Of a stretch of 49,946 bases of DNA, positions 1-8,644 are shown in pieces. The notes below the pieces were generated by a model. That model made no database searches. It was not told the origin of the DNA and saw only the letters and a list, made by a program, of their open reading frames with translations. Location: positions 1-49,946 of the forward strand of contig CAZHVM010000008.1 of assembly GCA_964536135.1 (NCBI GenBank), in the 5' to 3' direction. The stretch is from JAKPKF01 sp964536135 (GTDB lineage Bacteria > Patescibacteriota > Dojkabacteria > SC72). Position 1 is the stretch's first letter; the number at the start of each line of letters is the position of its first letter. Made by a program: the position numbers and the translations under genes.

Positions 1-55
1 GGACTCAAAATCCCGTACTAGCAATAGTATGAGGGTTCGATTCCCTCCTCGACCA
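1..55 (+). tRNA. tRNA-Leu (anticodon CAA), 5' part cut off by the window edge
   Basis: The 3' part of a class II tRNA. The anticodon loop CTCAAAA at bases 4-10 sits between GGA and TCC and gives anticodon CAA, which reads the leucine codon UUG. A long variable arm follows (about 13-30). The T arm pairs GAGGG (31-35) with CCCTC (43-47) around TTCGATT. The acceptor strand CTCGACC (48-54) and discriminator A55 follow, and CCA is not encoded. The long variable arm and discriminator A fit tRNA-Leu. The D arm and 5' acceptor strand lie outside the window. Confidence 0.9.
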
Positions 56-80
56 CGTTTTTAATTATATTAAGAAAAAT

Positions 81-830
81 ATGGAAGACTTCGTATTAGG
101 TGTCTTAGAGGGTGCGGGGAGTATCAATTTCAATATAGTTTGGAAGATTTTACTCTTTGCATTTGTAATATTCTGGATTGTAGTTTTGGATTGGATATGG
201 GTTGATTCTGGAGAGAGAACATCAAACAGAAGGAGTAGAATATTCTACGTTATATTGGCTACAGTTTTTAATGTCTTTGGTTGGTTAATATATTTAATCA
301 TTAGGCCAAGTCAAACGATTGAAGAAATTTACTGGGCAGATTTAGAAAGAAGATATCTTAAATATGAGACATCGGAATTAGGAGATTGTCCAAAATGTGG
401 AACTCAACTTTATCCAGGATATCTTTACTGTCCAAATTGTAATTACAAACTCAAAAGAAAGTGCCCATCATGTGGAGTATATGTCGACAAAAAATCCAAT
501 TTCTGTCCATTTTGTAGTACTGTTATCAAAACTTCTGTAGTTAAACAGGAAGCTGTTGTCCCAAGTATAGAGGAGATGCAAAAACAAAATCTTGAAGTAA
601 GGGAGGAACTAACGGAGGTTGTAGAAACTCAAGGGACAAAATACAGTGGAGCTAGAAGAAGTGTGTCTGAAAAATTGGGAAAGAGGATAATAGGTGGGTA
701 TGAAATAATAGCTTCTGCGATCTCTTCAATATTTAAGAAAAAAGAGGCCAGAGAAGAAACTGCAGCACAGCCAAAAATTAAGAAGAACAAGAAGAAACAT
801 TCTTCGAAAAAGAAAAAGCAGAAGAGATAA
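81..830 (+). CDS. Membrane protein with double zinc ribbon and Lys-rich tail
   Basis: Function unknown. Two hydrophobic segments near the N-terminus (about residues 20-42 and 55-75) precede a cytosolic part. Residues about 103-145 carry two zinc-ribbon units: CPKCG paired with CPNC, then CPSCG paired with CPFC. This resembles the zinc-ribbon/DZR domains seen in many small-genome bacteria. The last 25 or so residues are almost all Lys, Ser, Asn and Gln, a likely nucleic-acid or membrane-surface binding tail. It starts 25 bases after the tRNA-Leu, with no Shine-Dalgarno, and opens a run of five plus-strand genes. The zinc ribbons are clear from the sequence; any role in RNA or membrane organisation is inference. 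Confidence 0.75.
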   Translation: MEDFVLGVLEGAGSINFNIVWKILLFAFVIFWIVVLDWIWVDSGERTSNRRSRIFYVILATVFNVFGWLIYLIIRPSQTIEEIYWADLERRYLKYETSELGDCPKCGTQLYPGYLYCPNCNYKLKRKCPSCGVYVDKKSNFCPFCSTVIKTSVVKQEAVVPSIEEMQKQNLEVREELTEVVETQGTKYSGARRSVSEKLGKRIIGGYEIIASAISSIFKKKEAREETAAQPKIKKNKKKHSSKKKKQKR

Positions 831-851
831 ACGTGTGGTATTATATATACT

Positions 852-1688
852 GTGATTAATGTATATATTGAAAAGATAATAGACTTTCTTTCTCAGATAG
901 ATTCATCGTTTATCTTTGTGTTTATCTTTCTTATGGGTTTAATAATTTTCTGGAGAGGAAGTATAGAAAGTAGGAAAGAGAGATCCTCTACATTTGATAT
1001 GTTTTTTCTCTCAGGTTTTTTTAGTCTTGTATCTGCTCGTATGGCATATATAGTCTCAAATTGGGAATCTTTCTCTGGCTTTATATGGTATTGGTTGCCT
1101 TATGAGAAATATGGTGAAGAGATATTCTTTTTCCGACTTCTGCCTTGGAGATTTCTAAATATTTTTGATGGAGGAATTAATATTTTAGTTATGTTTGTAA
1201 GTTTTTTGCTTTTTGCAACGATAGGGGTAGTAATTATAAAAAAATGGAGATGGAGAGATATGTTCCCAGTTATCTTTTTCTCTGCAGAATCTATGCTAGC
1301 TATGTCGTTTCTTTTCTCAGGGGTCATAGTGAATAATATGCAGTGGATTGTACAAGGAGGTGTTCTACTTATCCCTATCATATTAATACTAATTATCCTT
1401 TCATTTGTAACTCCGAATACCGAAGGTAAGGAAGAAAAAGCGTTGTATATAATTATAAATGTTTTTCTTGTGCTTCTTTCGACTGGATTTATACTCTATG
1501 TCTATCTGAAAAATGATATTGAATTAATAGACAAGATAAATTGCTTAATATTTCTTTTGTGGAGTTTGGGAGGTAGTCTATCCTTTGTGAGAGAAGAAGC
1601 TGGAACTAGATTTTCCATAGAGAGAGTATCTTCTGTAAGGACAATTTCTTCTGCTGATATTAATCAACCAATCAGATTATCTAAGTAA
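852..1688 (+). CDS. Multi-pass membrane protein, distantly Lgt-like
   Basis: Starts with GTG. About seven hydrophobic segments. The stretch ARMAYIVSNWESF followed by RLLPWRFLNIFDGGINI resembles the region of prolipoprotein diacylglyceryl transferase (Lgt) that reads roughly R-x-x-Y-V-x-x-NW ... IP-x-x-x-x-IWDGGLSIHGG. The His that should follow the GG motif and the later Arg-rich RxGNFxN motif of Lgt are not recognisable. It may be a remnant or a divergent Lgt-fold protein without the usual activity. It lies 21 bases after the zinc-ribbon gene and 5 bases before the pseudouridine synthase, so it is probably co-transcribed with both. It could also be an unrelated membrane protein; the Lgt relation is a weak call. 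Confidence 0.55.
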   Translation: MINVYIEKIIDFLSQIDSSFIFVFIFLMGLIIFWRGSIESRKERSSTFDMFFLSGFFSLVSARMAYIVSNWESFSGFIWYWLPYEKYGEEIFFFRLLPWRFLNIFDGGINILVMFVSFLLFATIGVVIIKKWRWRDMFPVIFFSAESMLAMSFLFSGVIVNNMQWIVQGGVLLIPIILILIILSFVTPNTEGKEEKALYIIINVFLVLLSTGFILYVYLKNDIELIDKINCLIFLLWSLGGSLSFVREEAGTRFSIERVSSVRTISSADINQPIRLSK

Positions 1689-1693
1689 AACAT

Positions 1694-2659
1694 ATGATTG
1701 TAACCATAGGGAAAGATATTAAAAGTGGTGTTAGGGTCGACATCTTTGTCCAGGAGCAGTTGAAGAATATTGGATTTGAGACCCTTAGTAGAACTTCTCT
1801 TCATAAGATATTTGAAGATGTTGTTAAAGTAAATGGTAAAGGAATAAAGACCTCATACAAGTTGAAAGAAGGAGATATTGTAAATATCTCAGAAGAAAAA
1901 ATTGAAAAGGAATTAAACGAACAGGATAAAAATATTGGAATAATTGCCCAGGATGGAGATTTAGACATTCTTTATGAAACAGATGGATATCTTGTCATAA
2001 AAAAAAATAAAGGTATTGTTGTTCACCCAGGAATAAAAAATACAAAGAATACACTTGTAAATTATGTCCGTGGATACCTTGAGAAAGAGAATAAATTTAA
2101 TTCAAGGCTTAATAGGGCAGGACTTGTACACAGATTGGATAAGGGGGTCTCTGGAATCATGGTGTTTGCTAAAACAGCCAAGTATCAAGAATATTTGCAA
2201 AAAGAATTTGAGAATCATACCGTTAAAAAAATATATCATGCAAAAGTAGAGGGTAACAGTGGTTTGATCATATACAACCAGAGCTTGAAAGAGGAGCTAG
2301 ATATTCTGCAGAAGAATAATCTCGAATTAGACAATAGTTGGACTTTGTATAAGGGATATATTGGTAGGGATAAGAAAAATAGATTAAGAATGGAATTTAG
2401 AGAAGAGAAGTTTTCTAATTCAAAGAAAGCAATATCTTATATAAAGAGAATTGGAGAAAATGAATTTCTTGTATCTATTGAAACAGGTAGAATGCACCAA
2501 ATTAGGGTTACACTTGCATACTTAGGTATTCCAATACAAGGAGATACTCTTTATGGAAATACAAAGAAGGATGGTATCCCTGAAAAAATTGAGCTTGAAT
2601 CAGTATTAATATCGTTTAAGGATATGGCAGGGAAGATAGTAACTTTTAGATTGTATTAA
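1694..2659 (+). CDS. RluA-family 23S rRNA pseudouridine synthase
   Basis: Isomerises uridine to pseudouridine in rRNA or tRNA. An S4-like RNA-binding domain occupies about residues 1-75 (LHKIFEDVVKVNGKGIKTSYKLKEGDIV). The catalytic domain carries HRLDKGVSGIMVFAKT with the catalytic Asp, a variant of the usual HRLDxxTSG. The closing RluA motif is GRMHQIRVTLAYLGIPIQGD. Its 321 residues are normal for RluC/RluD-type enzymes. The gene directly abuts the next one (ATG at 2660). The RNA target cannot be read from sequence; RluD-type 23S sites are the commonest for S4-containing members. Confidence 0.9.
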   Translation: MIVTIGKDIKSGVRVDIFVQEQLKNIGFETLSRTSLHKIFEDVVKVNGKGIKTSYKLKEGDIVNISEEKIEKELNEQDKNIGIIAQDGDLDILYETDGYLVIKKNKGIVVHPGIKNTKNTLVNYVRGYLEKENKFNSRLNRAGLVHRLDKGVSGIMVFAKTAKYQEYLQKEFENHTVKKIYHAKVEGNSGLIIYNQSLKEELDILQKNNLELDNSWTLYKGYIGRDKKNRLRMEFREEKFSNSKKAISYIKRIGENEFLVSIETGRMHQIRVTLAYLGIPIQGDTLYGNTKKDGIPEKIELESVLISFKDMAGKIVTFRLY

Positions 2660-3850
2660 ATGAGAAGGAGGAGAACTAAAAAAACAAAAACAATTAATAT
2701 CCCATTTAGATTCATCCTTTTATTATTCTTTACAACACTTTTCTTGGGATTCGTAATATATTATATATTCACAGTTTCAAGTATAAAGAATATAGATAAG
2801 GCAATACTTAATGGCTCTCAAAGATATCTTTTGTCACAAAGTAATGGCGAGTCAAAAAGGACTGTAATCATACTTGAAGAAGGTTATGGTGATGAGAGAA
2901 GAATATCGGAGGTATATCTTTTTCTTAGTAACAAAGAAAAGGGAAAATCCCTTTTGGTATATATCCCAAGCTGGTTGTATTTTACTGGACTTGAAGAAAA
3001 TTTCGGAAGTGCGATTCCGATCTCTTCCTTTAGATATGCAGGTGATACCCTCCAAGAAGATAGGGGAGTTGAGTATTCTGTTTGGCAGATAAGCCAGATA
3101 CTTGGTATTACATTTAACAACTACATTTATATTAATAGTGAGGCAAACAACACTTTGGACTCGGTATTTGGAGAAGATATTGTGGCAAAAGATAGATATA
3201 GAGATACATTTAAAGCAGGGGACAAAGCATCACTTTCAGAGGGATTTTTTAAACTTCAAGGGATTTCATCTAAGATTTCCTTCTTAAAGAGTTTGTTTAA
3301 AGTAAACGAACTTAGAAATTTCAACAACAATATATATTCCGATTTACCCTTTGTTGAAAGTATAACCGTACTAAAAAATGTACAGAAAACATTGCAAGTG
3401 ACAGAATCATACGCTATTGATCTTGCAAATCCGAAATACTCTGAAGAGGAGCTCTCAAGCTCTGGAGGAATCAAAAGGTATCTTTTAAGTACACAGTTTG
3501 ATAAGTCATATAGGGAATTAATATCTTTACTTATAGATAGGGAGCTTGAAAAAGAAAGGGTAAGGGTAGAAGTATACAATGGAAGTGGTATTGCTGGTTC
3601 AGCTATGCAATTCGGAAGAAAAATTGAGAATTCAGGATGTGATGTAGTTAGGTATGAGAATGCTCCCAAGACCATAGAGAAAACAATTGTATATATTTCT
3701 AAACCAGAAGACTTTAAAAAATCGTTTAAGATTGTATCTGAAATATTCTCTGACAATTTTGAACTTGTAGAAGGACGACCAGATTTTATGACCACTGGAG
3801 ATGTTGTAATAATCTTGGGTGAAGATATTAAAAGGATGTATAGTTTCTAG
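2660..3850 (+). CDS. Divergent LCP-like envelope protein with LytR_C domain
   Basis: One transmembrane helix near residues 16-40 is followed by a long extracellular part. Residues about 70-170 have the pattern of a LytR-CpsA-Psr (LCP) domain (an LLVYIPSWLYF strand in place of the usual IPRDT, then LGITFNNYIYINSEA). The C-terminal part (about 295-390) has RVEVYNGSGIAGSAMQF, the hallmark of the LytR_C domain. LCP enzymes ligate glycopolymers to peptidoglycan. The Arg residues that bind pyrophosphate in active LCP enzymes are not obvious, so catalysis is uncertain. It begins immediately after the pseudouridine synthase stop. The LytR_C call is the firmer part. Confidence 0.7.
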   Translation: MRRRRTKKTKTINIPFRFILLLFFTTLFLGFVIYYIFTVSSIKNIDKAILNGSQRYLLSQSNGESKRTVIILEEGYGDERRISEVYLFLSNKEKGKSLLVYIPSWLYFTGLEENFGSAIPISSFRYAGDTLQEDRGVEYSVWQISQILGITFNNYIYINSEANNTLDSVFGEDIVAKDRYRDTFKAGDKASLSEGFFKLQGISSKISFLKSLFKVNELRNFNNNIYSDLPFVESITVLKNVQKTLQVTESYAIDLANPKYSEEELSSSGGIKRYLLSTQFDKSYRELISLLIDRELEKERVRVEVYNGSGIAGSAMQFGRKIENSGCDVVRYENAPKTIEKTIVYISKPEDFKKSFKIVSEIFSDNFELVEGRPDFMTTGDVVIILGEDIKRMYSF

Positions 3851-3891
3851 AATATTTGCTTAAACTAGGTATTTAATTTAAAATTGCTGTT

Positions 3892-6408
3892 ATGACAATT
3901 GCATTGCTCTTGTTAATACTGTTTTCATTAGCATTTACTGCCTTTGTAATGATTTTCGCAAGAAAGAATAAAGAAGAGGAGATTGATGTATATGAAGATA
4001 TCCGGAATCCTCTTGTTATGCAAATACTAGTCCCAAGAGAAAATGATAAATCAGCACTCGCAGCAGAACAGATGTTTGCTTCTATCCACGGTATTTTGGG
4101 AGATTCAAAAAAGTCTCTAGACCTAATTAGTTTTGAAATTATATCTAGTGGAGAAGATGGTATTAGATTCTTTGTTGTAACTCCAGGACATTTGGCAAAG
4201 TTTATAGAAGGACAAATCTATGCACAGTACCCAAATGCAGATATTAGTTATGATAAAGATTATTCTTTGAATAATTCAGAAGTAGGGGAAGAAGTGTATA
4301 TTACTAGTGGAGAGGTAGAAATGGAAAAGGATTCAATTTTTCCAATTAAAACATTTAGGAATTTTGAAGTTGATCCTCTTGCTGCGATAACTGGGGCAAT
4401 GTCTGAGATGGGGAAAGGTGAGAGAGCTTGGCTTCAGATAATTGTAAGACCAGTTTCCAATTACTGGCAAAAGAAATCCAAGGAATATATCTCTGCAATT
4501 AGAGAAGGCAAGGATACTGGAGGTTTCAATATTGTTGCCAAGTTAGCAAGCTTATTCGCAACAATAGGGAAAAATCTTTCGTACTCAGACTCTCAAAGTG
4601 CTAAGAAGGAAGTAGTCAAGCTAGAGCCAGGGCAGGAAGAAGAGTTGAGTGAGATTGAAACAAAGATGCTTAAGCTTGGTTTTGAGGTTAGAATTAGAAT
4701 AGTGACAAAGGCTACAACCCAAGAGAGATCGGAGCAGATATTAAGGGATATAATGGCCAGTTTCAAGCAATTTACTACTGCACATTTAAATAACTTTGTT
4801 CATGCAGTACCAGTAAAAACAGGAAAAGAAATTTATGAAGAATATTTAAAGAGATATATGCCAAAAGAGGAAGAGGATATATTGAACATCGAGGAACTTG
4901 CGTCTCTGTACCATCTTCCGAATATCTCTGTAGAAACACCAAACATAGCGTGGAGTAGGTCTAAGAAACTTGAGCCACCTATGAACATCCCAAAAGCAAA
5001 TGATGGTGATGTAACAATATTCGGAGAGACAGATTACAGAGGACATAGAGTAAACTTTGGTTTGAAGAGAGGAGATCGTGCAAGGCATTTCTATCTATTG
5101 GGTAAAACTGGTGCAGGTAAGTCTACTCTTTTTAAAAATATGTTCATATCCGATGTACTAGCAGGGGATGGGGCATGTTTTGTTGATGCTCACGGAGATA
5201 CAGTAGAGGAGCTTTTGGAATACATACCACCTAACAGAATTGACGATGTTATCTACTTCAATCCTACAGATATTGAAAATCCGGTAGGGTTTAACCTTTT
5301 AGAATTAAAAGATAAATCACAAAGAGATCTCATAGCAGATGGAGTAGTAGAGGTATTTAAAAAACAATTTGGTGATTCTTGGGGTCCGAGGCTTCAGTAT
5401 ATTCTTACAAATACTGTTGCTACAGCCCTTGAAGCACAGGGTATAACTCTGTTGGCTGTTATTAGAATGTTAACAGATATGAATTATCGTAAATTCATAC
5501 TTAAACAGGTACATGATCCAATACTTTACAAATTTTGGGTTGAAGAATTTTCTCAGATGTCTCAGAATCCACGACTTCTTGCAGAAGCAGTATCTCCAAT
5601 TCAAAACAAGGTCGGTAGATTTATATCCTCTGCTGTTACCAGAAATATTGTAGGACAGGTTAAATCTACGATAGATTTAAGAGAGATTATGGATAACCGT
5701 AAAATTCTTCTTGTTAATCTTGCTCAAGGTAAGCTTGGTGAGGAAACAGCATCCCTTCTTGGGGGTATGATAATCACTAGACTTCAGGCTACTGCTATGG
5801 AAAGAGTAGATATACCTTTTGAACAGAGAAAAGATTTCTTCCTGTATGTAGATGAGTTCCAGAATTTTGCTACTGATTCCTTTGCGAAAATTCTTTCTGA
5901 AGCAAGGAAATACAAACTCAATTTAATCATGACCAACCAGTATATTGATCAATTACCTTTAACGGTAAGACAAGCAATCTTTGGTAATGTTGGAACATTG
6001 GGTTCATTTGTAGTGAGCCAAGCAGACGCTTCAATCCTGGAGAAGGAATTTGCTCCCGTGGTATCTGCAGATGACTTGGTATCTTTGGATGCATACTCTA
6101 TGTATGTGAAGCTATGCATAGATGGCATGACTTCAACTCCGTTTAGTGCGAAATCTCTTCCTCCAAGGTATGAGAAATTCCACCTTAGAGACGAGATAGT
6201 CCAGAAGTCCAGAGAAAAATATGGTGTGCCAAGAGCAGAGATAGAGGAAAAGATAGATAAGTGGAGTAGGCAAACATATAGTGAAAAGGGAAATCGTTCT
6301 GTAAACAAAGATAGGGTAGTAAATGAGGCCCCAGTAGTAGCGGATAGAAAGTATGAACAGAAAGAACAAGCAGTAACAGAAGAAAAGGTATATAAGGTAA
6401 AGATTTAA
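3892..6408 (+). CDS. TraG/VirD4-like DNA-translocase ATPase, membrane anchored
   Basis: 838 residues: one N-terminal transmembrane helix, a region of about 350 residues of unknown fold, then a RecA-like ATPase core. Walker A is GKTGAGKSTLF near residue 405, Walker B is FFLYVDEFQNF near 650, and TNQYIDQLP is a sensor-like motif. The stretch after Walker A (FVDAHGDTVEELLEYIP) is typical of coupling-protein-like ATPases that are common in CPR genomes. Family knowledge points to hexameric pumping of DNA or protein across the membrane. No relaxase, VirB4 channel set or pilin genes of a conjugation system adjoin it, so it may serve DNA uptake or export with the type IV pilus; that is inference. The C-terminal tail of about 60 residues is charged and disordered. 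Confidence 0.85.
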   Translation: MTIALLLLILFSLAFTAFVMIFARKNKEEEIDVYEDIRNPLVMQILVPRENDKSALAAEQMFASIHGILGDSKKSLDLISFEIISSGEDGIRFFVVTPGHLAKFIEGQIYAQYPNADISYDKDYSLNNSEVGEEVYITSGEVEMEKDSIFPIKTFRNFEVDPLAAITGAMSEMGKGERAWLQIIVRPVSNYWQKKSKEYISAIREGKDTGGFNIVAKLASLFATIGKNLSYSDSQSAKKEVVKLEPGQEEELSEIETKMLKLGFEVRIRIVTKATTQERSEQILRDIMASFKQFTTAHLNNFVHAVPVKTGKEIYEEYLKRYMPKEEEDILNIEELASLYHLPNISVETPNIAWSRSKKLEPPMNIPKANDGDVTIFGETDYRGHRVNFGLKRGDRARHFYLLGKTGAGKSTLFKNMFISDVLAGDGACFVDAHGDTVEELLEYIPPNRIDDVIYFNPTDIENPVGFNLLELKDKSQRDLIADGVVEVFKKQFGDSWGPRLQYILTNTVATALEAQGITLLAVIRMLTDMNYRKFILKQVHDPILYKFWVEEFSQMSQNPRLLAEAVSPIQNKVGRFISSAVTRNIVGQVKSTIDLREIMDNRKILLVNLAQGKLGEETASLLGGMIITRLQATAMERVDIPFEQRKDFFLYVDEFQNFATDSFAKILSEARKYKLNLIMTNQYIDQLPLTVRQAIFGNVGTLGSFVVSQADASILEKEFAPVVSADDLVSLDAYSMYVKLCIDGMTSTPFSAKSLPPRYEKFHLRDEIVQKSREKYGVPRAEIEEKIDKWSRQTYSEKGNRSVNKDRVVNEAPVVADRKYEQKEQAVTEEKVYKVKI

Positions 6409-6419
6409 CACACTTTTTA

Positions 6420-6428
6420 TGATAAAAT
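6420..6428 (+). promoter_or_regulatory. Extended -10 promoter for yebC, predicted leaderless
   Basis: TGATAAAAT is a TGn-type extended -10 box. Only six bases separate it from the yebC ATG at 6435, so transcription should start at or next to the A of the start codon. No Shine-Dalgarno is present. Confidence 0.6.
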
Positions 6429-6434
6429 AACAAT

Positions 6435-7217
6435 ATGTCAGGACATTCCAAGTGGGATACAATTAAACATAAGAAAGCAGCAAATGATGCTAAGAAAGGA
6501 AAGGTGTTTTCCAAACTCTCTGTAATGATTACTCATGCATCTAGGCAAGGTGGGGGAGATCCTGAGATGAATCCTAATTTACGTTTGTATATAGATAAAG
6601 CAAAAGAAGCTGGCTTTCCAACGGATAGGATAGAAAAAGCAATTCAAAAGGGTACAGGGGAGGGAAGTGATGGTGTTGTGTTTGAGGAAAACACATATGA
6701 GGGATTTGGTCCTTTTGGTATTCAAATTCTTGTAGATACTCTTAGTGATAACAAAAACAGAACGGTTGCAGAGGTTAGACAGCTTTTCGAAGATATCGGA
6801 GGTAGAATGGGGGATACGGGTTCTGTATCATGGAATTTTGAGACTAAGGGATACATTGTTATTAAGAGTGGACATATGGTTAAGTCTGCGAAATTTGGAG
6901 AAGGAGATATCTTCGAGAAAGAAGATCCAGAAGTAGTAATGCTTTCCATCATGGATATTGAGGGTGTACTAGATATCTTAGAGATAGAGGTGGATGATCA
7001 GAAGGGTTTTGAGATATATACAGAGTTTAATCAATTTGCACATGTTAGGGATGCTATCTCTAAATTGGGATATGTAATTAAGGAAGCTGTCATAATTAAA
7101 GAAGCTAAGATGAAGAAGGAGCTAAAATCAGAGGAAATAGCAAAGGTAGAGGAAGCAATAGAGAAGTTGGAAGAGTATGACGATGTCCAAGATGTATGGA
7201 CAGACCTAGATTACTAA
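6435..7217 (+). CDS. yebC: YebC/PmpR/TACO1 family protein
   Basis: 260 residues with the full family signature from the first residues (SGHSKWDTIKHKKAANDAKKGKVFSKL) and the internal KAIQKGTGEG and YEGFGPFG motifs. In other bacteria members act as transcription regulators or as ribosome-associated factors that relieve stalling, and they usually lie beside ruvC as here. Two unknown paralogs are inserted between yebC and ruvC. The ATG follows an extended -10 box by six bases, so the mRNA is probably leaderless. Length and motifs are normal. Confidence 0.97.
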   Translation: MSGHSKWDTIKHKKAANDAKKGKVFSKLSVMITHASRQGGGDPEMNPNLRLYIDKAKEAGFPTDRIEKAIQKGTGEGSDGVVFEENTYEGFGPFGIQILVDTLSDNKNRTVAEVRQLFEDIGGRMGDTGSVSWNFETKGYIVIKSGHMVKSAKFGEGDIFEKEDPEVVMLSIMDIEGVLDILEIEVDDQKGFEIYTEFNQFAHVRDAISKLGYVIKEAVIIKEAKMKKELKSEEIAKVEEAIEKLEEYDDVQDVWTDLDY

Positions 7218-7269
7218 GTGTATAGTATAAATATATAAACTGCTCCAAATAAGTTTATATTTTTTATAT

Positions 7270-7707
7270 ATGTTTAAAGATCCTCAAGAGAAAGTGTCCC
7301 CTAATAGACACAGACGAGAAGAAAAGATTCTAAAGCTAACAGAAGCGATACGAGATCCAGAGAACAAACTTTTTTTAATCACCAATTTACTTGCTTTGGG
7401 AAAACATGAAAGTTATATTTATGTCTTTACAATCGAAGATAAAGGGGGAAAAGATTATGAAAGAGCTTTTATGTCTGGCAATTTTAATGGAAGAAGAGAT
7501 CGGGTTTCATTGTTTTATGCAGAGAGAGATTGTATAGAAAATAGGTACAATTCTAATATGAATAGTGCAATACCAATGATAAGCTTCACAAGTGAAGCAG
7601 TCGTAGAATGCACAGTGATTGATTTACAGGATTTCCCTTCCGAGGAGAAGAAATCAATGGAGACAAATTATGAAATGTGTAGAATAGCACTACAAAATCA
7701 GGATTAA
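7270..7707 (+). CDS. Hypothetical protein, tandem paralog A
   Basis: No family recognised. 145 residues, soluble, charged, with no signal peptide. It begins MFKDPQEK, and the next gene begins MFKDSQNS. The two proteins have the same length and share a scattered pattern: an N-terminal Arg/Lys helix, a strand region ending in LFYAERD (LFCYERN in B), a P-x-I-x-F/I segment and a C-terminal EC-x-x-IDL-x-D motif. They are therefore an old tandem duplication. It lies between yebC and ruvC, 52 bases after yebC. The stretch upstream contains TATAAACTGCTCC, one copy of a motif seen before several genes in this window. Context hints at a link to Holliday-junction processing or YebC, but this is only position. 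Confidence 0.75.
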   Translation: MFKDPQEKVSPNRHRREEKILKLTEAIRDPENKLFLITNLLALGKHESYIYVFTIEDKGGKDYERAFMSGNFNGRRDRVSLFYAERDCIENRYNSNMNSAIPMISFTSEAVVECTVIDLQDFPSEEKKSMETNYEMCRIALQNQD

Positions 7708-7724
7708 TTTGATTGAAGCACCAA

Positions 7725-8162
7725 ATGTTTAAAGATTCTCAGAATTCGCTACACAGTGAAGTCCTAGATAGAAGACAAATCCTTAAGCAAAGGATTGTTG
7801 ATTTATTGAAAAATCCTGAATTCATTGTAAAACAGAAAGATATCCTTTTTGTTGAAAAATATGACAACTTCTTAGCATTTTATTTCCATTCACCAATTGA
7901 AAACAAAAAATACCAAGCAGTACCATTGGGATGTAGTCTTACAGAGGAAAGTAGGTATCTTCTTTTTTGTTACGAAAGAAATTGGGAAAAGGAAGGATAT
8001 AATGAAAGCACTCCAGTGATAGAAATTAAAAATGGAGAGCAAATGGAATGTGGAATTCTAGATTTAGATGACTTAGATGATGTAGACAAAATAGAAATGG
8101 AGATAGGATTTGATGAAGTACAAAGAATAATAGCAGAGGAAAATGCTACAATATCAAGATGA
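7725..8162 (+). CDS. Hypothetical protein, tandem paralog B
   Basis: No family recognised. I place the start at the ATG at 7725 rather than the in-frame TTG at 7713, because this gives MFKDSQNS, matching the start of paralog A, and makes both proteins exactly 145 residues. The C-terminal half is acidic (LDLDDLDDVDK). Shared features with A include LFCYERN, the P-x-I-x-I segment and MECGILDLDD. Its TGA stop overlaps the ruvC ATG (ATGA), so it is probably translated together with ruvC. Tight coupling to ruvC suggests similar expression; function is unknown. Confidence 0.75.
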   Translation: MFKDSQNSLHSEVLDRRQILKQRIVDLLKNPEFIVKQKDILFVEKYDNFLAFYFHSPIENKKYQAVPLGCSLTEESRYLLFCYERNWEKEGYNESTPVIEIKNGEQMECGILDLDDLDDVDKIEMEIGFDEVQRIIAEENATISR

Positions 8163-8638
8163 AAATATTAGGAATTGACCCAGGACTTGCTACCACTGGA
8201 TGGGCGATTGTTGACTTCAATGATAACGGAGATCCAGTCCCTATAGATTATGGTGCTTTAATTACTGAAAAAGGTCTGACTGTTTCCGAGAGGATAGCAG
8301 AGATATATGTAGATTTGCATGAACTAATTAAAAAATACAAACCAGAATATGCTGGCGTAGAAACGCTGCTATTCTGTAAAAACGTTACAACAGCAATCTC
8401 TGTGGGAGAGGCTAGAGGGGTAGTACTTCTTGTTTTAGAACAGAACAAGATACCTCTGAAAGAATTTACCCCATTGCAAGTAAAAAGCTCTATAGCTGGA
8501 TACGGTAAAGCTACAAAGAGACAGGTACAAGAAAACGTAAAGATGATATGCGGATTAAAAGAAATCCCCAGACCAGATGATGCAGCAGACGCTATAGCTA
8601 TTGCTATAGCTACACAAGTTTTAATATCAAGGATATAA
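8159..8638 (+). CDS. ruvC: Holliday junction resolvase RuvC
   Basis: Endonuclease that cuts Holliday junctions symmetrically during recombination. 159 residues with an RNase H fold. The acidic residues are visible: Asp in GIDPGLATTGW, Glu in VETLLF, and the Asp pair in RPDDAADAIAIA near the C-terminus. The middle motif NVTTAISVGEARGV is typical. It overlaps the preceding gene by four bases and is followed six bases later by ruvA, so ruvC, ruvA and ruvB form one operon that supplies the whole resolvasome. Confidence 0.97.
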   Translation: MKILGIDPGLATTGWAIVDFNDNGDPVPIDYGALITEKGLTVSERIAEIYVDLHELIKKYKPEYAGVETLLFCKNVTTAISVGEARGVVLLVLEQNKIPLKEFTPLQVKSSIAGYGKATKRQVQENVKMICGLKEIPRPDDAADAIAIAIATQVLISRI

Positions 8639-8644
8639 TAGACA

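Noticed and set aside
3256..3795. A 179-codon minus-strand frame opposite the LCP-like gene
   Set aside because: The opposite strand has the LytR_C motif in frame; the antisense product is Ser/Leu-rich without domain features.
3892..6408. Integrative conjugative element
   Set aside because: No relaxase, integrase next to a tRNA, or mating-channel genes; the tRNA at 1-55 is followed by ordinary chromosomal genes.
6133..6514. Overlapping minus-strand open frames across the end of the TraG-like gene and yebC
   Set aside because: They lie opposite strongly supported coding regions and read as Leu/Phe/Tyr-rich antisense translations.
8160..8162. Use of an alternative genetic code (UGA as Gly, as in Gracilibacteria)
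   Set aside because: Genes here end normally at TGA, for example paralog B overlapping ruvC, and conserved proteins show no in-frame UGA.
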